From Pyrinomonadaceae bacterium (GTDB lineage: Bacteria; Acidobacteriota; Blastocatellia; Pyrinomonadales; Pyrinomonadaceae), in NCBI GenBank assembly GCA_014380365.1, contig JACMJZ010000004.1:212851-276850 (forward strand): DNA of 64,000 nt, given 5' to 3'. Of the stretch, positions 8,893 through 17,237 are shown piece by piece (within the stretch, counting starts at the first letter, position 1; each line of letters starts with the position of its first letter). Both the position numbers and the translations under genes were made by a program. The notes under the pieces were generated by a model. The model was not told the origin of the DNA, did not search any database, and saw only the letters and a list, made by a program, of their open reading frames with translations.

Positions 8893-10520
8893 GAGGACTG
8901 ATCAACGACTGTCTCCGCCGGCTAATCGCACTCGGTATCCGGTGGCTCGGTCTGCTGCTGACCATCGTGCAACGAGTCCGGGCCAGCATGTTTTTCTGGA
9001 GTCAGAAGCGCCTGGCGCGCAGGTATGGAATTACTTCGGCCACTCCGATAATGACCTTCGGGCCTGAGTTGGAACTATTGATCGAAAGAGCCGCCGCAAG
9101 AGCTGGTAAGCGCGCGAAGTTCGCCTGGACATCGGGCTCAACCGCCAAACCGAAACGCATCCTCTATACAAGGCGACGCCTGCGTGCAGTGAAACTGGCT
9201 TACGTGGACTTCTTCGCACGCTGCTGCTGGTCGCTTGGTATCAAGCGCACAAGTCTTTATGTCTTCAGTTCTCTTAACAACGACGACTCGCTCACCTCGA
9301 TGCTGCTCGAGGAGACAGGCTTGCCGCCTTACATTTCCTCGCTGCAGGCGCCCTATCGCGTTCATTGCCATCCGGCTATCCAGTCTTTAGTTTCAGACTA
9401 CGGAGCGACAGCCGCGCGCTTGTGGATCCTGGCGATCGCGAATCCAGGCATTCTCTACAGCACTAACCCCTCGACACTCTCAACCTTCTTCGATGAACTA
9501 ACAAGCGACTGGCAACGCGGCACGAGGTTAATCAAGGATTGGCACCGGAAGCCTGAGGCCTTCGTTCCTGCCGTTTGCCTGATCGCCAAACGCCTCGAAT
9601 CGCGTGGTAGTAACGCTCGTCTTGAACGCATTGCGATGAGCGATACGTCGCTGCCGCTGCAGGTTTGCGCGCCGGCGGTCAAGACGTGCGTCTGCTGGGT
9701 GGGTGGTTATGTCAAACCGTTTCTTGATCGGTTAGCTACTTATCTTCCGCCTGACCGTTACCGGCTCGTCCCCATGTACTCGATGTCCACCGAGACCCTG
9801 GAAACAGTTGGCCATTTCGCCGGCGATAGAGTGGCGTTCCTGCCTTTAGCGAGCCGAGTGCTCTATGAGTTTGTTGAGGAAGACGCTGAGGATAAGCCTC
9901 AGAATCTATTGAAGGCAAATCAGCTGCAAGCCGGGAAGCCTTATTCGATGGTAGTGAGCGACCCGTATGGATTGCGGCGCTACCAAACTGGAGATCTTTT
10001 TCACTGCCGAGGGTTCGTAGCCGGACTGCCCGATCTCAGTTTCAGCCGCCGGCGCGATCTTGAATACTCTTTTACAGGAGAGAAGCTTACCTCCGAGCAA
10101 GTCATGACGGTTTTCCAGAAGTTGCGTGAGGAGTATCCTCAACTCGGGGCTGATAAATTCCTGACCTGCGTGCCGTCCCATCCAGTTGACGACTCCGTTC
10201 CCCACTACAAAATCATTCTGGTTAATGGACATGGCGAAAGCGTCGGAGTCCCGGTGGATGAACTCGCCACTCGTTGTGATGAGCTGCTTAGTGAAGTAAA
10301 CCGCGAATACAAGAGTAAGTGTCAGAGTGCCCGATTGGGCCCGGTGAGATTCATGTTGCTAACGCACAAGGACTTCATTGACCGGATAGGTAGTTCGCAG
10401 AGCAATGCGTGGAAAGCGCAGTTCAAGTTTCTACCGCTCTATCGCAGCACCTGGGAAAGCCTGAAATCCCACAGTGAGGCGGCAGAGCCGCGGGCTCATA
10501 TCAGTCGTACGCAACACTGA
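8889..10520 (+). CDS. GH3-family acyl-adenylating enzyme
   Basis: GH3 proteins are members of the firefly-luciferase (ANL) superfamily that adenylate a carboxylic acid and usually couple it to an amino acid. Visible here are the ATP loop TSGSTAKPKR (81-90), the second nucleotide motif around MYSMSTET, and RRYQTGDLFHCRGF followed by FTGEKLT, the hinge and C-domain signature. At 543 residues the length is typical. The N-terminal 30 residues are hydrophobic and could associate with membrane. The last residues are encoded by a GCGGCAGAGCCGCG repeat-like stretch, suggesting the original C-terminus was altered. Third gene of the coupled operon. Confidence 0.8.
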   Translation: MRGLINDCLRRLIALGIRWLGLLLTIVQRVRASMFFWSQKRLARRYGITSATPIMTFGPELELLIERAAARAGKRAKFAWTSGSTAKPKRILYTRRRLRAVKLAYVDFFARCCWSLGIKRTSLYVFSSLNNDDSLTSMLLEETGLPPYISSLQAPYRVHCHPAIQSLVSDYGATAARLWILAIANPGILYSTNPSTLSTFFDELTSDWQRGTRLIKDWHRKPEAFVPAVCLIAKRLESRGSNARLERIAMSDTSLPLQVCAPAVKTCVCWVGGYVKPFLDRLATYLPPDRYRLVPMYSMSTETLETVGHFAGDRVAFLPLASRVLYEFVEEDAEDKPQNLLKANQLQAGKPYSMVVSDPYGLRRYQTGDLFHCRGFVAGLPDLSFSRRRDLEYSFTGEKLTSEQVMTVFQKLREEYPQLGADKFLTCVPSHPVDDSVPHYKIILVNGHGESVGVPVDELATRCDELLSEVNREYKSKCQSARLGPVRFMLLTHKDFIDRIGSSQSNAWKAQFKFLPLYRSTWESLKSHSEAAEPRAHISRTQH

Positions 10521-10540
10521 CTGCTTGCGGTAGTTTTGAT

Positions 10541-11197
10541 CTAGATCCTTGTACGAAGCTGGTCGAGGAGAGTATCGAAGTTCCGAAAGTCCCGGCCAAG
10601 GATAAGACACTGGCATCCAGCAGCACGGGCTCCTGAATCGTCTCGGTCGGCTCGATCGCCAATGTGAAGCAGACTGGTCGTTGAGATATTGAAGTCGGCG
10701 GCCACGCGCTGAAACACAACCGGGCTGGGCTTCACGAATCCCAAGCGCTCCCCTACATAGATCGAAGCGAAGCGACCTGCCAGTCCCAGGGAATGAAGCT
10801 TGTACTCCGCCTCATAGTCGGAAAGCACAACCTGCGGAACATTTCTGGCTGCCAAAAAGGAGATGACATTGGCGACACCTGATCGCGGTCCGGTTTTCTG
10901 AATCGCCGGACCGAACCAGCGCTTCACTATCTCCAGGCGTACCTCTCGCCAGTCGTTCTTCAGAAGAGACTCATCGACAGCGCCGCCGGACGAACGTGCA
11001 GCTCTGATTCGTGTCCGGTAGCGTCTGAGCGCCGCAAACTCTTTACCCGCTGATAGTCCTCTGCCGCCAGCCACCTCGCTGAGAAACATGCGGGTGAGGT
11101 GCCATTTCATGCGTCCGATGGAATACAGGGTGCCGTCAACGTCCCAGCTAACGAGCTTAATTGGATGGAGCCTTATGATTTCTGACAGATCGATCAT
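10541..11197 (-). CDS. HAD-superfamily hydrolase
   Basis: A 218-residue phosphatase-type protein with DVDGT (19-23), the motif II Ser in VVLSDYEAEYK, Lys in FVKPSP and GDRADRD as motif IV. It is the distal gene of the minus-strand run that includes the eCIS. A TTG start at 11230 would overlap the upstream stop as TTGA, but it places a strong AAGGAGG inside the coding sequence; the ATG at 11197 is preferred although its own ribosome site is weak. Whether it belongs functionally to the injection system, or only to the flanking lipid operon with which it converges, is unclear. Confidence 0.8.
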   Translation of the reverse strand: MIDLSEIIRLHPIKLVSWDVDGTLYSIGRMKWHLTRMFLSEVAGGRGLSAGKEFAALRRYRTRIRAARSSGGAVDESLLKNDWREVRLEIVKRWFGPAIQKTGPRSGVANVISFLAARNVPQVVLSDYEAEYKLHSLGLAGRFASIYVGERLGFVKPSPVVFQRVAADFNISTTSLLHIGDRADRDDSGARAAGCQCLILGRDFRNFDTLLDQLRTRI

Positions 11198-11226
11198 CCT
11201 GACGACACTGTCAACGTAAACCTCCT

Positions 11227-14200
11227 TCAAGTCGGATTATTAATCGGATTATTAATTGGAGTACTTGTGACGCTGACCGTTTTTTCAGCTGGGACACCTC
11301 CAACCTGCACGCGGACTTGATAATTGCCCGCAACAAGTTGAACGAACCTGAATTCGCCTTTAGAATCAGTAATCACAGTCACCTGTTTACCGGTAGCAAC
11401 GTTCGTTGCCGTAACTGTAGAACCCGAAATGGCGACGCCGTTCAAACCCCGGACAGCACCGCTCATAGTACGTACGCCTCCTGTGGCGTCAAGCGTGAAG
11501 GTCGGCTGAGCTGTTGGCTGGAACAGCCAGAACCACATTTCAAAGTCTCCGCCTCTACGCTGGTCGCCGGTTGGCAATCGCAGATTAATTCGGTTCTGCG
11601 GACTCAAAGTTCCAAACGCGTTGCCGTCGAGATAGAGCAGCTCCTTGCTTTTTTCCTCCAGTGACCAGATGTAGTTCCCCTTGAGTGTAAGATGGGCCAG
11701 CAGACGGTCTGTCACCTTGGTCCTCTCGAGAATAGCAAGGATCGACAACATCCAAAAACTTACCGCACTGGTGGGGGTCCAGCGTATCTCTTGAGCTGCC
11801 ACCGACACCGAACCCGCCAGGATCAGCGGCTGAAAACCAACAATCTGACCAGAGCTCCAAGTCTCCTGGTCGGCATCGAGTGGAAAAGGCAAGTCCAGAG
11901 TTACAAAACAGGTGGGCTTTGCCGGAGTGGCATCAGGAAATCCGGATGGCGGAGGAACGGGCGAGCGTCCAACTGATCCTGGCACAACAGCTCCGTCGCA
12001 AACGATTGTAATGCCCTTGCTCAACCTTGACACCGGCACGAGCGTATCGTTCAGCAGGTCTTTACGCCCATCACCCTCGGTAAGGATTTGCTTGATCCTG
12101 ATGCCCGGTTCTTCTTCCTTCGTGCGCTTGCACAACTCATCCAATGCTTCCTTTACCGTTTTTACATTAGCCTTCGCGAGGTCGGGGCACTGGTCCGGAT
12201 TCGGATCGTAGGCCACTTGACTAGCGATGCTGAGGTTTGCCGTGAACCGTACTGCCGTCGGGGCGGCAATCGACGGCGCTGATTCATCTACGAGAGTTGC
12301 TTCCACCTGCTGGCGCGGCGTTTTAGGGTCGAGCTTCCAGTTGGCTTTAGCAATTCCGTTGGCGTCCGTTGTCGATTGGGCCGGATTCACGTTGCCGGTA
12401 CTACTCCCGATCACTTTGAAACTGACCTTCTGGCCTTCGACAGGACCACACCTGTTTGCCGCGAGCACGATCAGAGGTTCCAGCTCGGTCCCCGGCATTA
12501 CCTCCTGGTCGTTTCCGCTTACGTGGTAAAGGCTAACGAGATCGGCGAGTTGATCGATCGCCTTCTGAACTGTGTCCTTGCCTTCTAACGTTGTGCACGT
12601 TCCAGGGTCATAGAAGACTTGCTCGGCGATGCTGAGGTTTGCCGTGAACCGTACTGCCGTCGGGGCGGCAATCGACGGCGCTGATTCATCTACGAGAGTT
12701 GCTTCCACCTGCTGGCGCGGCGTCTTATCGTCGAGCTTCCAGTTCGCTTTAACAATTCCGTTAGCGTCCGTTGTCGATTGTGCCGGATTCACGTCGCCGG
12801 TACTACCCTCGATCACTTTGAAACTGACCTTCTGGCCTTTGACAGGACCACACCTGTTTGCCGCGAGCACGATCAGGGGTTCCAGCTCGGTCCCCGGCAT
12901 TACCTCCTGGTCGTTTCCGCTTACGTGGTAAAGACTGACGAGATCGGCGAGTTGGTCGATCGCCTTCTGAACTGTGTCCTTGCCTTCTAACGTTGCGCAC
13001 GTTCCGGGGTTATAAAAGACCTGCTCGGCGATGCTCAGGTTGCCGTTGAACCTGACTATCGGCGGCAGTGAAGTGCCGTTCGCATCAAGCAGCCGGGCTA
13101 CAACCTGCTGGCTAAACTTCTTTACATCCGGCCCCTTTTCCGACTCGAGTTTCCAGGCGCAACTGGCGACGCCATCCGGACCAGTGAGCACCCTGATCGT
13201 ATTCGTCGTCGAAGCCGGCAGTCCGGGTATGTTCGCTGCCAGCCGTCCGTTGCCTTGCGCGACAAACTCAACGACCGCACCGGCTACCGGCCATTGTCCA
13301 TTGAAGACGCTACACTGAAGCAGTTGCGGCAACGAATCGTCGGGCATCGCTTCCTGGCCGTCGCCGCTCACATAGAAAAGACTTGTCAGTTCCGTGATTG
13401 GGGGGAAGAGATGGCGGCAATCTTCAGGTGGGCCGAACTTGGCTCCGTCCCAGCGCAGCATCGCCAGCCGGCAATAGTGGTGCTTGATGCCAAACGGCAA
13501 TTGCGCGACCGGTTTGTTGCCGGCAGTCGGCCACTCGATGTTGCCTGACTGCGCGTCGGCCGTCGCCGTGCGTGCCGGGATAGTCCAATAGTCGCCCGTT
13601 TTGAACGACCCGGGGAAGAACCGGACCTGCACGCCGCTTTCCAAATCAAGAAAGTGATCGGCGCTGACATTCGGGTGCAACTTGAGCGCGCCGACGCCGT
13701 CCCAGCCGCGCAATCTCGGATGCAGGCTCTTATCCACGCCGCCGGCCGCCAGAGCCCTGGGTTTGGAACTCAATGTGATGAGATTGAGCGCCGGATCGAT
13801 CTTGGTGATTTGGAGCAACTGCCCGGGAAGACCGTTGAGTTCAAGTCGATCGTCGCTGATTTCAACCCACTGCCCTTCCTTGAATCCTAACACCGCATCC
13901 GGCCCCAAATCCTGAACGGTTATCTCGTTATCAGTGACGTTGAGGTTCTCAATACTAGTCGCAACGAACGCGTTGTTGCGCGACCATTTGTAGGTTGCGT
14001 TAACCACGCGCAGGCGCAGTTCGTCCAGCGCTATGCCGGCGAGATTAATGTCGAGTGTGAGCGTCTTCGATCCAGAGTCGACATTGGTGACGAACGCGAG
14101 AGTGCCGTTCATTGGATCGCTGCCGGCTTTGCTGGAAAAGATCTCGACCGCATCGTCAATCTTCCAGGTGCCACTGGGGAACTTGACCTGATTATCCTGG

Positions 14201-14979
14201 CCCGGCACTCGGGTAACGAGTGTTCCGGCGCCGCCGGTCGTCACATCGAACGCGTCGCCCGCGCCGTGAACCTCTACGCGATACAGCTGGTTTTCAAGAC
14301 CGGTGTAACCCGCTCCCGGCGGCACGATGCAGGGGTTGGTGCTGCCCTTTGCCTGTTTGGTGCGCGCGCTCAGCTTGCCGTCGCCGGCGGCGATCAATTT
14401 GTCAAACTCCGGAAACTTTGTGACGCAGTTACCTTTCACATCGTTCGCAAAAAAGTATTTGACCTGCCACACCGTCTTTGCCCGCGTCGCGGTGTCGGGT
14501 CCACCGAGCGCGACCTCGCGTATCGACAAATCGTCCAGGGCGGTCAGATGACGCTGCCAGACATCGACGTAAACGAGATACAGACCGGCAGCTTTCAGAG
14601 GAACCGCCGCCGGCAGGTCAGGCTGGTTGCGGTAGGACGTGAGCCGCTCGTTCTCGCAAAGAATTCCGTCGACGTAATACCGTCCGGCGCTAATCAAAAA
14701 ATCCGGCACCGTGAAACCCTTCGGCGCGGGCTTGTTTTCCGGGAGCTTTTGCTCTTCAGGGCTTAGTTGACCGAAATCCGCGACGATGTGAAACGCCGGA
14801 TAGTGCATGGGAGCACCACACGGCCCAATCACGTCAGACGTCTCGGTATCTATGCGATGAGTGAGGATGTCTGACGCTTCGTTCCAATCGGCGTCGACCT
14901 GAACACGGCCCTGTTGCATCAGCACGCGGCTGTAGTGTTTGCGTGCGTCAAAGGTGTTGCGGCTGGAATCGTTTTTCAT
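11227..14979 (-). CDS. DUF6519 protein with Ig-like repeats, putative eCIS fibre or surface protein
   Basis: At 1250 residues it is the largest protein of the cluster. The N-terminus (NTFDARKHYSRVLMQQGRVQ, VDADWNEA) matches the DUF6519 type found beside eCIS baseplate genes. The middle holds bacterial Ig-like (Big_1-type) modules, including two almost identical 134-residue copies (647-780 and 781-914) and a diverged copy before them. The C-terminus (about 1165-1250) is a carboxypeptidase-regulatory-like beta-sandwich (DSKGEFRFVQLVAGNYQV) ending in NNPINNPT, encoded by a duplicated 12-mer at 11233-11256. The architecture suggests an external fibre or receptor-binding protein; this is inference from domain type and from its position after the gpI-like gene. 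Confidence 0.75.
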   Translation of the reverse strand: MKNDSSRNTFDARKHYSRVLMQQGRVQVDADWNEASDILTHRIDTETSDVIGPCGAPMHYPAFHIVADFGQLSPEEQKLPENKPAPKGFTVPDFLISAGRYYVDGILCENERLTSYRNQPDLPAAVPLKAAGLYLVYVDVWQRHLTALDDLSIREVALGGPDTATRAKTVWQVKYFFANDVKGNCVTKFPEFDKLIAAGDGKLSARTKQAKGSTNPCIVPPGAGYTGLENQLYRVEVHGAGDAFDVTTGGAGTLVTRVPGQDNQVKFPSGTWKIDDAVEIFSSKAGSDPMNGTLAFVTNVDSGSKTLTLDINLAGIALDELRLRVVNATYKWSRNNAFVATSIENLNVTDNEITVQDLGPDAVLGFKEGQWVEISDDRLELNGLPGQLLQITKIDPALNLITLSSKPRALAAGGVDKSLHPRLRGWDGVGALKLHPNVSADHFLDLESGVQVRFFPGSFKTGDYWTIPARTATADAQSGNIEWPTAGNKPVAQLPFGIKHHYCRLAMLRWDGAKFGPPEDCRHLFPPITELTSLFYVSGDGQEAMPDDSLPQLLQCSVFNGQWPVAGAVVEFVAQGNGRLAANIPGLPASTTNTIRVLTGPDGVASCAWKLESEKGPDVKKFSQQVVARLLDANGTSLPPIVRFNGNLSIAEQVFYNPGTCATLEGKDTVQKAIDQLADLVSLYHVSGNDQEVMPGTELEPLIVLAANRCGPVKGQKVSFKVIEGSTGDVNPAQSTTDANGIVKANWKLDDKTPRQQVEATLVDESAPSIAAPTAVRFTANLSIAEQVFYDPGTCTTLEGKDTVQKAIDQLADLVSLYHVSGNDQEVMPGTELEPLIVLAANRCGPVEGQKVSFKVIGSSTGNVNPAQSTTDANGIAKANWKLDPKTPRQQVEATLVDESAPSIAAPTAVRFTANLSIASQVAYDPNPDQCPDLAKANVKTVKEALDELCKRTKEEEPGIRIKQILTEGDGRKDLLNDTLVPVSRLSKGITIVCDGAVVPGSVGRSPVPPPSGFPDATPAKPTCFVTLDLPFPLDADQETWSSGQIVGFQPLILAGSVSVAAQEIRWTPTSAVSFWMLSILAILERTKVTDRLLAHLTLKGNYIWSLEEKSKELLYLDGNAFGTLSPQNRINLRLPTGDQRRGGDFEMWFWLFQPTAQPTFTLDATGGVRTMSGAVRGLNGVAISGSTVTATNVATGKQVTVITDSKGEFRFVQLVAGNYQVRVQVGGVPAEKTVSVTSTPINNPINNPT
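12238..13041 (-). repeat. Near-identical 402-bp tandem duplication inside the DUF6519 gene
   Basis: Units 12640-13041 and 12238-12639 are in frame, exactly 402 bases each, and differ at only a few positions over 134 codons. Each encodes one Ig-like module starting NLSIAEQVFY. The low divergence implies a recent duplication or ongoing gene conversion. Confidence 0.9.
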
Positions 14980-15002
14980 TTAGAGGACTCCCTGATAGTT
15001 GG

Positions 15003-17237
15003 CTAGGTGGCGTAGAACACACCTGCATCGAGGCCAAAACGCAAATAGTCATCGATACGGATGCGCAAGTGAGCTTCGCGCTGCGGCTCAAAAAGATCGT
15101 GAAAAACTCCCATCTCTGATTCGTCATCGGCGCCCTGGCGAATCTCCGTCGCGCCAAACGGGCTCAACTGGCAATACTCAGGATCGCGGAAACGAAGAGA
15201 CTGAATGCGTGGCCGGATCAGCGAATCGTCCTTTTCCGGCTGGCAATGAAAACGCGGCGGCACGCGCGCGCCCGGTGACAGATAGGAAAAGCGAACGCAG
15301 CCCTCCTGCCGCCGTTGGGCCAAGACGGGCGCAATCAACTTTTTCACGTCGGCGCCGGCAGCAAACGAGGCAAGAAAGATAGTGTTCGAAGCCAGCCGCA
15401 TAATCCCGGTGCGCACCATGCCGATGACGGTGCAGTTCTCGATTCGCAGCGGGCCGCCAAAATCCTTTGTGCCCGTGTAGGCGAAGTTCGTTTCATCCGT
15501 CGCGTCAACGATGCTGTTGGTGATGTGTACTTCCGCATCCTCCTCCGCAACGATTGCACCTGTGATGCAATGATCGATTTCAACGCTGGTGCGGTCCGAA
15601 TCGATTACCAGACTCGCCGCCTGCGGCTGGGCCGGCGTGCCGTCGGCCAGCAACGAAATGCCGGGCACCAAAGTGCAATGCCTTAGTGTCAGCCTCCCGA
15701 GATCGCCGGTGACCTTCAACGCGCCGCCGGCAATGACCAACCCATCGATGACCACTTCGTCGTTTCTGCCCCCCGTGATCGTGATGTCCGCGCCCAGGAG
15801 AACTGTCGGCCTCGATCCATCAGCGGCCCGCAGCTCAATCAGTTTTCCCGTCGCGTCAAGTGTCAGCGTCTCGGCATAGCGGCCGCTGTTTACGATCTCA
15901 ACCGCGCCGCCCTCCGGACCGAGCTGGGCAAGTGCATCGTTAATGGTGGTGAAGTTGACATCGTGGTCCGCGGCATCTTTAAAGAAAGTGTTCGAAACCT
16001 TGTTCACGATCGGTGTGCCGTTCGCATCGAGCACTTCTGATTGCCTCGTGTCGAACGCGCTGAGCCGGGGGTATTCTCCGCCGCCGACCTCGGCACTAAA
16101 GCCGTTGTGAAACGAGACCAGCACTTGATTAGTCTGGTCCTGCGGAAACGCGATGCGTCCCAGCACGGGATCGATAGCGATTACGTTCGTCGGTAGATTG
16201 ATCCAGTCCGTGAGATTGCAGACGATGATTTGCCGCTCGTCGTTTTGGTCGCGCGCCGGAATCACCTCGGGTTCAAGACCGAGATCCGGATCGGCAAGTT
16301 CGAGCAGCATGCTCTTGCCGTAGTAGCTGTCGAAATCTCCCGCCATGGCGCGGCGCTTGATTCTGTCCGGCACATTGATCGGCTCCGCCAGGTGCGTGAC
16401 TTCGGTTTCAGTCTCCGGCAAATTGAAAAGCGGCAGATCGATTCCCAGCGGGCTGAACAGAAAGCGCCGCTGGTCACCTGCACTAGCCGGCACAGCAGGC
16501 GAGCGCGTCAATGCCAGCGCCCGCAAGCGATAAAGAAACACGCCGACGTTGGGAATGTTGTAACGGCCACGCCCGTTCGCAATCCGCCGCACGTCGACCC
16601 GGTGGGTAAGGCTTGCGACACCAGGGATCACGCTCTGCTCAAACGCGCTGCCAAGATATTCGAGTCGGTCCGCTCCGCGCACACTGAGGAAGCTCTGGTT
16701 CTCGGGGCGGAGATGATTCATGTATTGCGTGCTGCAAAGCAATTGAAAGAACTCGACCGCCCGCGCGGGCCAGCCGGTAACGTCGCGCGCCAGTTGCTCG
16801 AACATCGCGGCGGTACCCTTGCGGCGCCGATAGCCGATGGTGTGGGCTACCTCGGCGCGTGGACTGAGCTTCTTTAAATTTGCGCCCGGCAAACCCGTGA
16901 TACCAATCAGATCGCCGAGGTAAGGCAAGGCCCATGGCGCGCACGTTTCCGCGAATTGATCGTCGTAAAGCTGGGAAAGACTTTGCTCAATGGCGCCGGC
17001 CTGTTCGGCGATCACGGAAAGCATGGATCGCAGCGGACCACCTAATTTCCGGTTTAGCTCCTCTTTTATCTCTTCGGCTTCAGGACTGGTTTGATCCTTG
17101 ACCTTCGCCAATCGCGCGCGGAGTTCCTCAACGTCCTCGATGTCCTGCTGGGTGAACCGTTGCTGCCGCAATTCCTGATCGCGAATGCGGAAGATAACCG
17201 GCAATAATTCGTACAAGCGCTCTGTATCAAAGCTCAT
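15003..17237 (-). CDS. eCIS baseplate/tail protein: gpI-like N-terminus plus beta-helix
   Basis: 744 residues. The N-terminal 150 residues (LPVIFRIRDQ, then YLGDLIGITGL) resemble the P2 tail protein I family that completes the baseplate wedge. Residues of roughly 420-640 are a right-handed parallel beta-helix: repeated short strands such as VVIDGLVIAGG, LTLRHCTLVPG and VHITNSIVDA. Beta-helices are common in tail spikes. The gene overlaps the upstream gpJ-like gene by four bases and precedes the DUF6519 gene. A structural role at the baseplate rim is likely; whether the helix has enzymatic activity cannot be told. Confidence 0.78.
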   Translation of the reverse strand: MSFDTERLYELLPVIFRIRDQELRQQRFTQQDIEDVEELRARLAKVKDQTSPEAEEIKEELNRKLGGPLRSMLSVIAEQAGAIEQSLSQLYDDQFAETCAPWALPYLGDLIGITGLPGANLKKLSPRAEVAHTIGYRRRKGTAAMFEQLARDVTGWPARAVEFFQLLCSTQYMNHLRPENQSFLSVRGADRLEYLGSAFEQSVIPGVASLTHRVDVRRIANGRGRYNIPNVGVFLYRLRALALTRSPAVPASAGDQRRFLFSPLGIDLPLFNLPETETEVTHLAEPINVPDRIKRRAMAGDFDSYYGKSMLLELADPDLGLEPEVIPARDQNDERQIIVCNLTDWINLPTNVIAIDPVLGRIAFPQDQTNQVLVSFHNGFSAEVGGGEYPRLSAFDTRQSEVLDANGTPIVNKVSNTFFKDAADHDVNFTTINDALAQLGPEGGAVEIVNSGRYAETLTLDATGKLIELRAADGSRPTVLLGADITITGGRNDEVVIDGLVIAGGALKVTGDLGRLTLRHCTLVPGISLLADGTPAQPQAASLVIDSDRTSVEIDHCITGAIVAEEDAEVHITNSIVDATDETNFAYTGTKDFGGPLRIENCTVIGMVRTGIMRLASNTIFLASFAAGADVKKLIAPVLAQRRQEGCVRFSYLSPGARVPPRFHCQPEKDDSLIRPRIQSLRFRDPEYCQLSPFGATEIRQGADDESEMGVFHDLFEPQREAHLRIRIDDYLRFGLDAGVFYAT

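Noticed and set aside
12238..13041. Tandem repeats considered as CRISPR or mobile repeat array
   Set aside because: The repeat is 402 bases, in frame, and encodes Ig-like protein modules; no spacer structure.
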